From assembly GCA_025980475.1 (NCBI GenBank), contig JAICXL010000010.1:1-47846 (forward strand): a stretch of DNA of 47,846 nucleotides, read 5' to 3'. Source of the DNA: Nocardioidaceae bacterium (GTDB taxonomy: Bacteria > Actinomycetota > Actinomycetes > Propionibacteriales > Nocardioidaceae). The notes beneath the pieces are model-generated. The model was given only the letters and a program-made list of their open reading frames with translations, had not been told where the DNA came from and did not search any database. This document shows positions 35,631-43,040 of the stretch, piece after piece. Position 1 is the first letter of the stretch. Each line of letters begins with the position of its first letter. The translations under genes were made by a program, and so were the position numbers.

Positions 35631-36389
35631 TCACCCGGCCCGTCTGTCCGGGCCGCGCTCGCCGAGCTCCCGCCGCAACGCCCGGATCTCCTGCTGCAAC
35701 CGGTGCACGTCCTCACGCGTGGCCGTCTGCTGCGCCTCGCCGATGTCGCGCACGCGGTCGACCAGCCACGAGGCGAACGTCGCGGTCACCACGCCGATCA
35801 GCGCCACGCCGCACATCATCAGCCCGGCGGCGATGAGCCGGCCGGTGGTGGTGACGGGGTACTGGTCGCCGTACCCCACCGTCATCATCGTCACCAGCGC
35901 CCACCACAGCGAGTCCCCGAACGTCTCGATGTTGGCGCCTGGCTGCCCACGCTCGGCGCTGAGCTCCGCCACGGAGGCGACGTAGGTGACCAGCGCCGTC
36001 GCGCCGACGACATAGGTGGCCACGCGCCCGCGCAGCGAGTTGCCCGCCCGGCGGTTGAGCACGGTCAGGAGGGTGATCAGCCGAAGCAGCCGCAGCGGAC
36101 GGAGGATGGGGAGCACGACCACTGCCAGGTCCAGCAGGTGCTTCCTCACGAAGCGGCGCCTGTCGTCGGCCAGCACGAGCCGGACCACGTAGTCGACGGC
36201 GAACACCACCCACGCCGCCCAGGTGATCGCCCAGCAGAAGTGCCGCCACGGCGCGCTGAGCCGGGGGTCCAGGACGGGCCAGCTCCAGGCCAGGAGGAAC
36301 GCGAGAGCCGCCACGGTCAGCGGGTGGTCCGCCGCCCGCTCCCAGCGCAGGCGTTGCCGCTCGCCGGGATCGCCGGGGTTCTCGGTCAC
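35631..36389 (-). CDS. Voltage-gated-type potassium channel protein
   Basis: A 252-residue cation channel. The K+ selectivity filter TVGYGD is at 170-175 after the pore helix SLWWALVTMM. Before it are hydrophobic segments near 25-40, 50-72, 86-97, an S4-like stretch with Arg every third residue (LRPLRLLRLI, R97, R100, R103) and 123-142; the inner helix is 183-210. The tail 212-246 is a probable coiled coil (REDVHRLQQEIRALRREL) for tetramerisation. The GTG at 36389 was chosen; the only longer start is a TTG at 36422, which falls inside a palindrome. Confidence 0.88.
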   Translation of the reverse strand: MTENPGDPGERQRLRWERAADHPLTVAALAFLLAWSWPVLDPRLSAPWRHFCWAITWAAWVVFAVDYVVRLVLADDRRRFVRKHLLDLAVVVLPILRPLRLLRLITLLTVLNRRAGNSLRGRVATYVVGATALVTYVASVAELSAERGQPGANIETFGDSLWWALVTMMTVGYGDQYPVTTTGRLIAAGLMMCGVALIGVVTATFASWLVDRVRDIGEAQQTATREDVHRLQQEIRALRRELGERGPDRRAG

Positions 36390-36413
36390 TCCGGGACGTT
36401 GCCCGATGTGCGG

Positions 36414-36431
36414 CCGGCTCAATCGAGCCGG
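36414..36431. repeat. Perfect palindrome CCGGCTC-N4-GAGCCGG
   Basis: 7-bp arms (36414-36420 and 36425-36431) with AATC between, in the divergent gap between the channel gene and the HNH remnant. It could be an operator for the channel or the relic of a terminator. Confidence 0.5.
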
Positions 36432-36433
36432 TC

Positions 36434-37085
36434 GTGGTTCCGCTGCAGCGCCGCAGCGTCGGGACGTCCCACGGGACCCGGTTCCGGCACCTGGCCTACC
36501 GCGAGCTCGGTGCCACCGGGCTTGCGGTCGACGAGGACGCTCCCGCCGAGCTCGGCATCAGCCTGGCTCTGTCCTGCGGGGCGGCACGCAGCCTGATGGC
36601 CGAGGCGATCGACCTGGTCCATCGGCTTCCCCACACCTGGACCGCCGGCGGGCGAGGTGGAGGCATGGGTGGCCGCCGGATCGCCCGCCTCACCCGCGAG
36701 CTGACCGACCAAGCCGCCGGCTGGGTCGACGACCAGCTCACCGGCTGCCTGACCAGTCTCCCGGTCGGCCGGCCGGTGGCCCTGGCCGAAGCCAAGGCGA
36801 CCGCCGCCGACGCCGCCGACGCCTCCCAGGACCAGACCCACCCGGGCAACCTCGGCAAGCTCACCCGCAGCCACCACCGGATCAAGACCCACGCCCCCGG
36901 CTGGCGCACCTGGCAGCTCGACGACCACACCCACCTCTGGCGCACCCCCCCCCGGCCGCTACCGCATCACCGACCAGACCGGCACCCATCTCGTCGAGAC
37001 CGCCGACACCGGACCACCCGGGCCGCCGAAGACCACCAGCCCCCTCGAACGACAGCTCACCACCCTCATCGCCGCCGCGGCGTAG
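36434..37085 (+). pseudogene. DUF222/HNH endonuclease (13E12-type) remnant with deletion and C-tract frameshift
   Basis: The first 130 codons resemble the DUF222 domain (AARSLMAEAIDLVHRLPHTW, RRIARLTRELTDQAAGWVDD). It then jumps in frame to the C-terminal part of the HNH domain (PGNLGKLTRSHHRIKTHAPGW), so roughly the central half, including the first HNH His, is missing compared with the usual 400-450 residues. A run of nine C at 36945-36953 shifts the frame: removing one C restores WRTPPGRYRITDQTGTH and a natural end at TAG 37085. The beginning is also atypical, so the 5' end may be lost. These repeats are multi-copy in actinomycetes and often decay. Confidence 0.75.
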
Positions 37086-37095
37086 CCCCGCAGTG

Positions 37096-37127
37096 GGAGC
37101 ACCCTCAGTGGTCCGATCAGGCGCTCC
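37096..37127 (-). terminator. Stem-loop downstream of the intradiol dioxygenase
   Basis: GGAGCACC (37096-37103) pairs with GGCGCTCC (37120-37127) with a single mismatch and a 16-base loop, starting 9 bases after the dioxygenase stop on the minus strand and just past the HNH remnant on the plus strand. Confidence 0.4.
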
Positions 37128-37135
37128 GCTCGCCT

Positions 37136-37987
37136 TCAGGCGCCTGCCGGCGCCAGCACGACATCGAAACGCACCCGGGAGCCCTCGCTGGTGCGCTCGA
37201 ACTCCTTCACCAGCGACGCGCGGACCCCGAAGACAGCGTCGCTGTCGAGCAGCTCGTCGCCCTTCACGAAGATGTGCGTCACCAGGGTCCGGAGACCGTC
37301 GGCGCTGACCATGAAGTGCAGGTGGGACGCCCGCATCGGGGAGCGACCGGCCGCCTCGAGCAGCCTGCCGACAGGTCCGTCGTGCGGGATCGGGTAGGGG
37401 GTGGGGGTGAGCGCCCGGAAGGCGAAGCGCCCCTGGTCGTCGCTGAACAGGTGCGCCCTGGCGGCGACGCGGCCGTCGTCGTACTGGACGTCGTAGCAGC
37501 CCTCGAGGTCGGCCTGCCACACCTCGATCCGGGCGCCCGGCACCGCGCGGCCGTCCGTGTCGGTCACCGACCCCTCCACCAGGCAGGGCTCCCCGGGAGC
37601 GCCGCCCGCAATGTCGTCCCCGAGCTCGGCCCGCGGCGATCCCTCGACGAAGAAGGGACCGAAGACGGTCGCCTCCGTGGCTTCGGCGTACGCCGGGTTG
37701 TTGACCGTGATCGTTTGCATCGACGCCCCGAGCACGTCCGAGAGCAGCACGAGCTCCTGGCGTCGGTCGTTGGTGATGCGCCCGGCCTCGGTGAGGAACT
37801 CGATCGCCTGCCGCCACTCCTCCTCGGTCAGTCGGACCTCGCGCACGAAGTCGTGCAGGTGTCGCACCAGCGCCTGCAACAGCTGCCTCAGCCGCGGATC
37901 GGGGGTGTCGTCGAACGAGGCCACCACCCGGTCGAGGAGCTCCTGCTCGCGCGCCGACTGGCCCTCGGCCGGGGATCCGTTGTCCAT
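37136..37987 (-). CDS. Intradiol ring-cleavage dioxygenase, hydroxyquinol 1,2-dioxygenase type
   Basis: Non-haem Fe(III) enzyme that splits a catechol-type ring between the hydroxyls. In 283 residues it has an N-terminal helical dimerisation domain (1-100) and the catalytic beta sandwich with ligands Y165 (CYDVQYDD), Y198 (PYPIPHDG), H222 and H224 (ASHLHFM). [23 protein letters not shown] and [20 protein letters not shown] resemble hydroxyquinol rather than catechol 1,2-dioxygenases; the product would be maleylacetate. Maleylacetate reductase is not in the window. It is divergent from a PcaF-like thiolase. The ATG at 37987 is 6 bases after TAGCGT. Confidence 0.88.
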   Translation of the reverse strand: MDNGSPAEGQSAREQELLDRVVASFDDTPDPRLRQLLQALVRHLHDFVREVRLTEEEWRQAIEFLTEAGRITNDRRQELVLLSDVLGASMQTITVNNPAYAEATEATVFGPFFVEGSPRAELGDDIAGGAPGEPCLVEGSVTDTDGRAVPGARIEVWQADLEGCYDVQYDDGRVAARAHLFSDDQGRFAFRALTPTPYPIPHDGPVGRLLEAAGRSPMRASHLHFMVSADGLRTLVTHIFVKGDELLDSDAVFGVRASLVKEFERTSEGSRVRFDVVLAPAGA

Positions 37988-37993
37988 GACCGC

Positions 37994-37999
37994 ACGCTA
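37994..37999 (-). promoter_or_regulatory. -10 element (TAGCGT) for the intradiol dioxygenase
   Basis: TAGCGT on the minus strand 6 bases before the ATG at 37987. It is the mirror image of the box for the divergent thiolase; the arms ACGCTACG and CGTAGCGT are an exact inverted repeat with a 15-base spacer. Confidence 0.6.
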
Positions 38000-38018
38000 C
38001 GACGCCGGCAGGTGCGCG

Positions 38019-38024
38019 TAGCGT
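38019..38024 (+). promoter_or_regulatory. -10 element (TAGCGT) for the thiolase
   Basis: TAGCGT followed by 7 bases and the thiolase ATG at 38032, without Shine-Dalgarno; leaderless layout. Confidence 0.6.
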
Positions 38025-38031
38025 CGGATCC

Positions 38032-39216
38032 ATGACTGACGCCTTCGTCTACGACGCTGTCCGGACGCCCTTCGGCAGGTTCAACGGCGGCCTGGCCAGG
38101 GTGCGTCCCGACGACCTGGCCGCCACCGTGCTGAAGGCCGTCGTCGAGCGGACGCCGGAGCTGGCCGAGTACCCGGTCGACGAGGTGGTGCTGGGAGACG
38201 CGAACCAGGCAGGTGAGGACAACCGCAACGTGGCCCGGATGGCGCTGCTGCTGGCCGGCTACCCGACCACGGTCCCGGCGAGCACCGTCAACCGGCTGTG
38301 CGGGTCGAGCCTGGACGCGGCGATCGTGGCCTCGCGCGCGATCGAGACCGGCGACGCCGAGGTGGTCCTCAGCGGCGGTGTCGAGTCGATGACCCGGGCG
38401 CCGTGGGTGCTTCCCAAGCCGGAGCGGGCATTCCCGGCCGGCAACACCACGGCAGTCTCCACGACGCTGGGCTGGCGGCTGGTCAACACTGACATGCCGC
38501 CGGAGTGGACGGTGTCCCTGGGCGAGGCCAACGAGCAGCTGCGCGAGGAGCTCGGGATCTCCCGGGAGCGCCAGGACGAGTTCGCCGCGCGCTCGCACCG
38601 GCTCGCCGACGAGGCCTGGACCGGCGGCTTCTACGACGACCTCACCATCCGGGTCGAGGGCACCGACCTGGCCCGCGACGAGTCGATCCGGCCGGACAGT
38701 ACCCCGGAGGTGCTGGCCGGCCTGAAGCCGAGCTTCCGCCCGGACGGGTCGATCACCGCCGGCAACGCCTCGCCGCTCAACGACGGCGCCTCTGCGGTGC
38801 TGCTCGGCTCGGAGCAGGCGGCCGCCCGGCTGGGCCGGGAGCCGATCGCCCGGATCGCCGGACGCGGCGCCTACGCCCTCGAACCGCACCGCTTCGGCCT
38901 CGCGCCCGTCGAGGCCGCCAACCGTGCCCTGCAACGCGCAGGCATCGACTGGGGCGACGTCGGCGCCGTCGAGCTGAACGAGGCCTTCGCCGTGCAGTCG
39001 CTCGCCTGCATCGACGCCTGGAAGGTCGATCCCGAGACCGTCAACACCCGCGGCGGCGCGATCGCCATCGGCCACCCGCTCGGTGCCTCCGGCGGACGGA
39101 TCCTCGGCACGCTGACGAAGGTGATGCGCCAGGACCGGGTGCGCTGGGGCGTCGCGGCGATCTGCATCGGCGTCGGCCAGGGCCTGGCGGTCGTCCTCGA
39201 GAACCCGAACGCCTGA
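38032..39216 (+). CDS. pcaF: Acetyl-CoA C-acyltransferase, beta-ketoadipyl-CoA thiolase type
   Basis: Thiolase that cleaves 3-oxoadipyl-CoA to succinyl-CoA and acetyl-CoA, the last step of the beta-ketoadipate route. The 394 residues carry the nucleophile Cys in NRLCGSSLDAA (about residue 90), GGVESMTRAPWV, NEAFAVQ, GGAIAIGHPLGASGGR (catalytic His) and the second Cys in AAICIGVGQG. The N-terminus FVYDAVRTPFGRFNGGLA and the stretch GEDNRNVARMALLLAGYP are PcaF-like. The divergent hydroxyquinol-type dioxygenase supports this. Other degradative thiolases (FadA) remain possible. Confidence 0.85.
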   Translation: MTDAFVYDAVRTPFGRFNGGLARVRPDDLAATVLKAVVERTPELAEYPVDEVVLGDANQAGEDNRNVARMALLLAGYPTTVPASTVNRLCGSSLDAAIVASRAIETGDAEVVLSGGVESMTRAPWVLPKPERAFPAGNTTAVSTTLGWRLVNTDMPPEWTVSLGEANEQLREELGISRERQDEFAARSHRLADEAWTGGFYDDLTIRVEGTDLARDESIRPDSTPEVLAGLKPSFRPDGSITAGNASPLNDGASAVLLGSEQAAARLGREPIARIAGRGAYALEPHRFGLAPVEAANRALQRAGIDWGDVGAVELNEAFAVQSLACIDAWKVDPETVNTRGGAIAIGHPLGASGGRILGTLTKVMRQDRVRWGVAAICIGVGQGLAVVLENPNA

Positions 39217-39287
39217 CCCCAAGACCAGCACGCCGGCGACCCGTCGAGCCCAGCAGGCCCACGGTGTCCACGCCCAGGTGAGGCGGG

Positions 39288-39665
39288 TCAGCGGGACTGC
39301 CACAGCCCCATCAGGTTGCCCTCGACGTCCTTGAAGTACGCCGCCCAACCCATCCCGCCGACGTCCTGGCGGCCGAGCACGGTCATGCCGCCGAGGGCCT
39401 CGATCTTCGCCAGCGCCGCGTCGATGTCGTCGACGTCGATGGTGATCACCGGTCGGTCGGTCGGGCTCTCGCGTTTGAGCATCCCCCCGCCGATGTAGCC
39501 CGTCTCGGCGGGGAAGCCGCTCGTGTCGACCGGGCCGGTCTGCACCATCGAGTAGTGCAGGTCGGGGATCTCCGCGATGGCCCACCCGAAGGCATCGCGG
39601 TAGAAGGCGCGAGCCCGGTCCCCGTCGTCGAAGGGGATCTCGAAATGTACGACGCGTCCACTCAT
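39288..39665 (-). CDS. VOC-family (glyoxalase/bleomycin-resistance fold) protein
   Basis: A 125-residue protein of the vicinal oxygen chelate superfamily: VHFEIPFDDGDRARAFYRDAFGW as the first babab module, VITIDVDDIDAALAKIEALG and the end AAYFKDVEGNLMGLWQ as the second. H7 and E9 in VHFEI occupy the usual first metal-ligand positions and the FKDVEGNLMGLWQ segment the last. Its substrate is unknown. The ATG at 39665 lies 6 bases after TACGCT. It is divergent from the PH-domain genes. Confidence 0.88.
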   Translation of the reverse strand: MSGRVVHFEIPFDDGDRARAFYRDAFGWAIAEIPDLHYSMVQTGPVDTSGFPAETGYIGGGMLKRESPTDRPVITIDVDDIDAALAKIEALGGMTVLGRQDVGGMGWAAYFKDVEGNLMGLWQSR

Positions 39666-39671
39666 GGGCCC

Positions 39672-39677
39672 AGCGTA
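39672..39677 (-). promoter_or_regulatory. -10 element (TACGCT) for the VOC gene
   Basis: TACGCT on the minus strand, 6 bases before the ATG at 39665; partly inside the palindrome TAGGGC-G-GCCCTA (39676-39688). Confidence 0.6.
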
Positions 39678-39686
39678 GGGCGGCCC

Positions 39687-39692
39687 TAGGGT
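39687..39692 (+). promoter_or_regulatory. -10 element (TAGGGT) for the PH-domain operon
   Basis: TAGGGT followed by 7 bases and the GTG at 39700; back to back with the VOC-gene box, sharing the palindrome 39676-39688. Confidence 0.6.
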
Positions 39693-39699
39693 TGGGCGC

Positions 39700-40182
39700 G
39701 TGCCCGTCCTGCGAGAACCCGGACAGCGCGTGTCCACCAAGGCACGCGCGGTGTGGACGGTCACCGCTCTGGTGCAGGCCGTGCTGGGCGCCGCGATCCT
39801 GGTCGTCCTCGTCCTCGCCTGGCAGCTCTTCGCGATGCCGTGGTGGGGCTGGCTGGCCTATGGGGCCGTCGCGGCCGGATACGTCGCGGCGATGCCGGCC
39901 TTCCGCTACCGCGTGCATCGCTGGGAGAGCACCGAGGAGGCGGTCTACACCCAGACCGGGTGGCTGACCCGGGAGCGCCGGATCGCGCCGATGTCACGGG
40001 TGCAGACCGTCGACCTCGAGCAGGGCCCGCTGAGCCGGCTGCTCGGCCTGGCGGCGGTGACGGTCACCACGGCGTCCGCGGCCGGCCCGGTGAAGATCGA
40101 GGGGCTGGACTTCACGGTCGCCGAGCGGTTGGTCGACGAGCTGACCCGTCGTACCTCTGCCGTCGCCGGGGACGCCACGTGA
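39700..40182 (+). CDS. PH-domain (bPH2/DUF304) membrane protein, YdbS-like
   Basis: A 160-residue membrane protein with two N-terminal helices (about 18-40 and 45-62) and a cytoplasmic bacterial PH (bPH2) domain that runs from about 65 to 160: FRYRVHRWESTEEAVYTQTGWL, ERRIAPMSRVQTVDLEQGPLSRLLGLAAVTVTTASA. This is the YdbS partner in the YdbS-YdbT arrangement, linked in Bacillus to tolerance of class-II bacteriocin-type peptides and in general to membrane stress; that role is by family only. The GTG at 39700 fits the leaderless promoter. It overlaps the next gene by 4 bases (GTGA). Confidence 0.86.
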   Translation: MPVLREPGQRVSTKARAVWTVTALVQAVLGAAILVVLVLAWQLFAMPWWGWLAYGAVAAGYVAAMPAFRYRVHRWESTEEAVYTQTGWLTRERRIAPMSRVQTVDLEQGPLSRLLGLAAVTVTTASAAGPVKIEGLDFTVAERLVDELTRRTSAVAGDAT

Positions 40183-41651
40183 TCCAGGCGCAGCCTGCAG
40201 CCGCCCAGTGGACTCGCCTCGACCGAAGGATGCTGCTGGTGCACCCGGTCAACGAGGTGGTCCGCTTCCTGCCCCTGGTCATCGGGGTGTTCTTCCTGGG
40301 CAGCAGCACCGACGGCAACACGTGGTGGCACGCGCTGGGCTTCGTGGTCCCGATCGGGCTCGGTGTGCTGCGCTACCTGACCACCAGCTTCCGCATCGGT
40401 GAGCAGCAGCTCGAGCTGCGCCGCGGCCTGCTGAGCCGCAACGTGCTCACCGCGCCGCTGGACCGCGTGCGCACCGTCGAGCTGACCTCGTCCCCCATCC
40501 ACCGGCTGCTCGGCCTGGCGCGCGTGCAGATCGGTACCGGCAGCGCCAGCAAGTCCGGTGAGCAGAGGTTCGTGCTGGACTCGCTCGGCCTGGCCGACGC
40601 CCGGCTGCTGCGCGCCCGGCTGCTCCACCGCGCCGCCGAGGAGGTGGACACGGCGGCGACCCCCGAGGACGACACGCTGCTGAGGCTCGACCCGTCGTGG
40701 ATCCGCTATGCGCCGCTGACCACGTCCGGCATCGTGATCGCCCTGGGCTCGCTGGCGTTCCTCAGCCAGTTCGCCGACAACGCGGTCAACACGCTGGCCA
40801 ACGAGTCCAGCCTGCGCGAGCGGGTGCACGCCCTGCCTCTCTGGGCAGCACTGCTCTCGGGCGTGGTGGCTGCGGCCGTGGTGGTGTCGGTGCTGGCGAT
40901 CCTCGGCTACGTGCTGACCAACTGGGGCTTCACGCTCTCGCGCGACCCGCTGGGCCGGTCCTACCTCGTGCGGCGGGGCCTGCTGACCACGCGCGAGACC
41001 AGCATCGAGCGCGAGCGGGTCCGCGGCCTCGAGATCCACGAGCCGCTCGGCCTGCGGCTCGCCGGGGCCGGCCACCTCGCGGCGATCGTCACCGGTCTCG
41101 ACCGCAGGTCGAGGGGCAGCACACCGGTGGTGCCGCCCGCGCCACGTCGCGTGGTCATCGGCGTCGGCGAGGTGCTGCTGGCCCACCAGGGCCCCTTCAC
41201 CGCGGCCCTGGTGCCGCACGGCCCGAGGGCGCGCCGGCGTCGCTGGATGCGGGCACTCTCCGCCGCCTCCGTGGTGCCGCTGCTGGTCGCGCTGGGGGCG
41301 GGGTTCCTCGGGTGGGCCTGGTGGTTGCTCCTGCCCGCGGTGCTGGCCTGGCCCGTCGGGGCCTGGCTCGCCCGGGATCGCTACGCCCGGCTCGGCCACG
41401 CGCTGACCCCCGACTACCTGGTGCTGCAGCGGGACTCCTTCCGCGGCCGCCGCGACGCCCTCCAGCGGGCGGGGATCATCGGCTGGAACATCCGGCAGAC
41501 CTACTTCCAGCGCCGCGCCGGGCTGGTCACCCTCACCGCGACGACCGCCGCCGGCAAGCAGGCCTACCACGCGGTCGACATCCCCGAGCAGCTCGCGATC
41601 GAGCTCGCCGACGCGGCGGTGCCGGGGCTGCTGGTCCCGTTCCTGGGCTGA
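40179..41651 (+). CDS. PH-domain (bPH2/DUF304) membrane protein, YdbT-like
   Basis: A 490-residue membrane protein with three bPH2 repeats separated by pairs of helices: repeat 1 about 68-155 (FRIGEQQLELRRGLL, APLDRVRTVELTSSPIHRLLG), repeat 2 about 250-345 (FTLSRDPLGRSYLVRRGLL, ERERVRGLEIHEPLG), repeat 3 about 400-485 (LTPDYLVLQRDSFRGRRD, RAGIIGWNIRQTYFQRR). Helix pairs lie near 25-60, 185-250 and 350-390. It is co-translated with the YdbS-like gene. Its stop is 6 bases from the convergent SDR gene's stop. Confidence 0.86.
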   Translation: MIQAQPAAAQWTRLDRRMLLVHPVNEVVRFLPLVIGVFFLGSSTDGNTWWHALGFVVPIGLGVLRYLTTSFRIGEQQLELRRGLLSRNVLTAPLDRVRTVELTSSPIHRLLGLARVQIGTGSASKSGEQRFVLDSLGLADARLLRARLLHRAAEEVDTAATPEDDTLLRLDPSWIRYAPLTTSGIVIALGSLAFLSQFADNAVNTLANESSLRERVHALPLWAALLSGVVAAAVVVSVLAILGYVLTNWGFTLSRDPLGRSYLVRRGLLTTRETSIERERVRGLEIHEPLGLRLAGAGHLAAIVTGLDRRSRGSTPVVPPAPRRVVIGVGEVLLAHQGPFTAALVPHGPRARRRRWMRALSAASVVPLLVALGAGFLGWAWWLLLPAVLAWPVGAWLARDRYARLGHALTPDYLVLQRDSFRGRRDALQRAGIIGWNIRQTYFQRRAGLVTLTATTAAGKQAYHAVDIPEQLAIELADAAVPGLLVPFLG

Positions 41652-41657
41652 GGCCCG

Positions 41658-42407
41658 CTAGACGATCCGCCGCAGCAGGGGCAGCGGCGCGTGCTTCAGC
41701 AGGTGCTTCATCGGCTCCCACGGCAGCGTCGGCACGCACGCGGAGGCCTTCTCCTTCTCGATCGCGTCGACCATCGCCCGCACACCCTTCCCGGTGCTCA
41801 CCATCATCGGCTGACTCAGGTGCTCGTTCATCTCGGTGGCGATGTAGCCGGGGTAGAGGACGGTGACCCTGATCGGCGTGCCGTGGAGCTCGGCGCGCAA
41901 CCCCTCGGCCAGCATCGCGACGCCGGCCTTGCTCGCGGCATAGGTGGTCATCGACCTCGGCATCCCGCGCATCGCCGACATCGAGCTCACCACGACGAGA
42001 TGGCCCGCCCCTTGGGCGCGAAAGATCTCCATCGCCGCCTCGAGCTGGGCGAGCGCCCCCACGAAGTCGGTGACCGCGGTCGCCCTGTTGGCGTCGTACC
42101 TCCCGGTGCCCAGCGGGGCGCCCTTGCCGATGCCGGCGTTGACCACGACCCGGTCGACGGTCCCGAACGACTGCTGGAAGGCCCGGAAGACCTCGAAGAC
42201 AGCCTCGTCGTCGGTCACGTCCAGCGGCCGCACCTCGACGCGACGGTCCGGGTGCTCGGCGGTGATCTCGGCCTCGAGCGCGTCGAGGTTCGCGGTGCGA
42301 CGCGCGCACAGCGCCAGGTCGTGGCCGAGCGCGGCGAACTGTCGCGCCATCTCGGCACCGAGCCCGCTGCTGGCGCCGGTGATCAGGATCGTGTGGCGGT
42401 GGGGCAT
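41658..42407 (-). CDS. SDR-family NAD(P)-dependent oxidoreductase
   Basis: Classical short-chain dehydrogenase of 249 residues: cofactor loop TGASSGLG (10-17), ARR after beta 2 suggesting NADPH, VNAGIG, catalytic Ser in VVVSSMSAM and YAASK. The C-terminal EKEKASACVPTLPWEPMKHLLK tail resembles the group of actinobacterial SDRs that follow lipid or CoA genes. It is 9 bases downstream of the histidine phosphatase but has its own TAGGGT box formed from that gene's stop, so it can be expressed separately. Confidence 0.88.
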   Translation of the reverse strand: MPHRHTILITGASSGLGAEMARQFAALGHDLALCARRTANLDALEAEITAEHPDRRVEVRPLDVTDDEAVFEVFRAFQQSFGTVDRVVVNAGIGKGAPLGTGRYDANRATAVTDFVGALAQLEAAMEIFRAQGAGHLVVVSSMSAMRGMPRSMTTYAASKAGVAMLAEGLRAELHGTPIRVTVLYPGYIATEMNEHLSQPMMVSTGKGVRAMVDAIEKEKASACVPTLPWEPMKHLLKHAPLPLLRRIV

Positions 42408-42413
42408 GGGCAG

Positions 42414-42419
42414 ACCCTA
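42414..42419 (-). promoter_or_regulatory. -10 element (TAGGGT) built from the phosphatase stop codon
   Basis: The TAG stop of the phosphatase (42419-42417) plus GGT forms TAGGGT, followed by 6 bases and the SDR ATG at 42407. There is no Shine-Dalgarno, so the SDR mRNA would be leaderless. Confidence 0.55.
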
Positions 42420-43040
42420 GCGATAGCTGGTCAGGCCCGGTTCGCCGTCCAGGTGGCTGTGGTCGTTGAAGGAGACCAGCGTCAGGCCACGCCGCCCGCT
42501 GACCACCCGGGTCACGCCGGTGTTGACGACCACGGGCGCCAGCCGGCGGTAGCTGTCGGTCCCGGCCGCCAGCAGGTGCGCCACCACCCAACTGACCGGC
42601 CCGCCGGAGGTCACCACCACGACGGTGCCCGCGCCGGCGGCGGCGCGTTCGAGCGCCCTCTCCACCCGGCCGGTGAACGCCGCGAACGACTCGGCGTAGT
42701 CGTCGTCGCCCGCGATCCACCGGTCGGTCGCCGCCTCGAACCAGGCCTGGAAACCCAGTCCCTGCTGGGGATGGCGGGACAGCACCTCGAGGTGGTCCAT
42801 CTCGTCCCAGTCGGGGTCACACTGCGGCGACAGGTCCCAGCCGGCCGACTCGGCGAGGATCTCGGCAGTACGCCGCTGCCGCACCATCCGGCCGTGCAGC
42901 AGGGCGGAGGGGAAGACGCCGCGCGCCGCGAACGACGCGCCCAGCACCGCGGCCTGGCGCTCGCCGAGCGCCGACAGCACGTCGTAGTCGTCGCCGCCGA
43001 ACGACGCCTGCCCGTGCCGGACGAGGAGCAGCTGGCCCAT
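42417..43040 (-). CDS. Histidine phosphatase (phosphoglycerate-mutase-like)
   Basis: A 207-residue branch-1 histidine phosphatase: VRHGQAS with the phosphorylated His H9 at the start, HGRMVRQRRTAEILAE with the second Arg, and VVVVTSGGPV in place of the more usual xxSHGG near residue 150, so the late catalytic His seems replaced (TSGGP). In branch-1 enzymes that His binds phosphate, so activity may be altered. Its ATG overlaps the kinase stop by one base. In this operon it could remove phosphate from an intermediate or by-product of the kinase; that is inference. Confidence 0.85.
   Translation of the reverse strand: MGQLLLVRHGQASFGGDDYDVLSALGERQAAVLGASFAARGVFPSALLHGRMVRQRRTAEILAESAGWDLSPQCDPDWDEMDHLEVLSRHPQQGLGFQAWFEAATDRWIAGDDDYAESFAAFTGRVERALERAAAGAGTVVVVTSGGPVSWVVAHLLAAGTDSYRRLAPVVVNTGVTRVVSGRRGLTLVSFNDHSHLDGEPGLTSYR

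Noticed and set aside
36390-36422. TTG start extending the potassium channel
   Set aside because: The extra 11 codons fall in a perfect palindrome, and TTG is less likely than the GTG at 36389.
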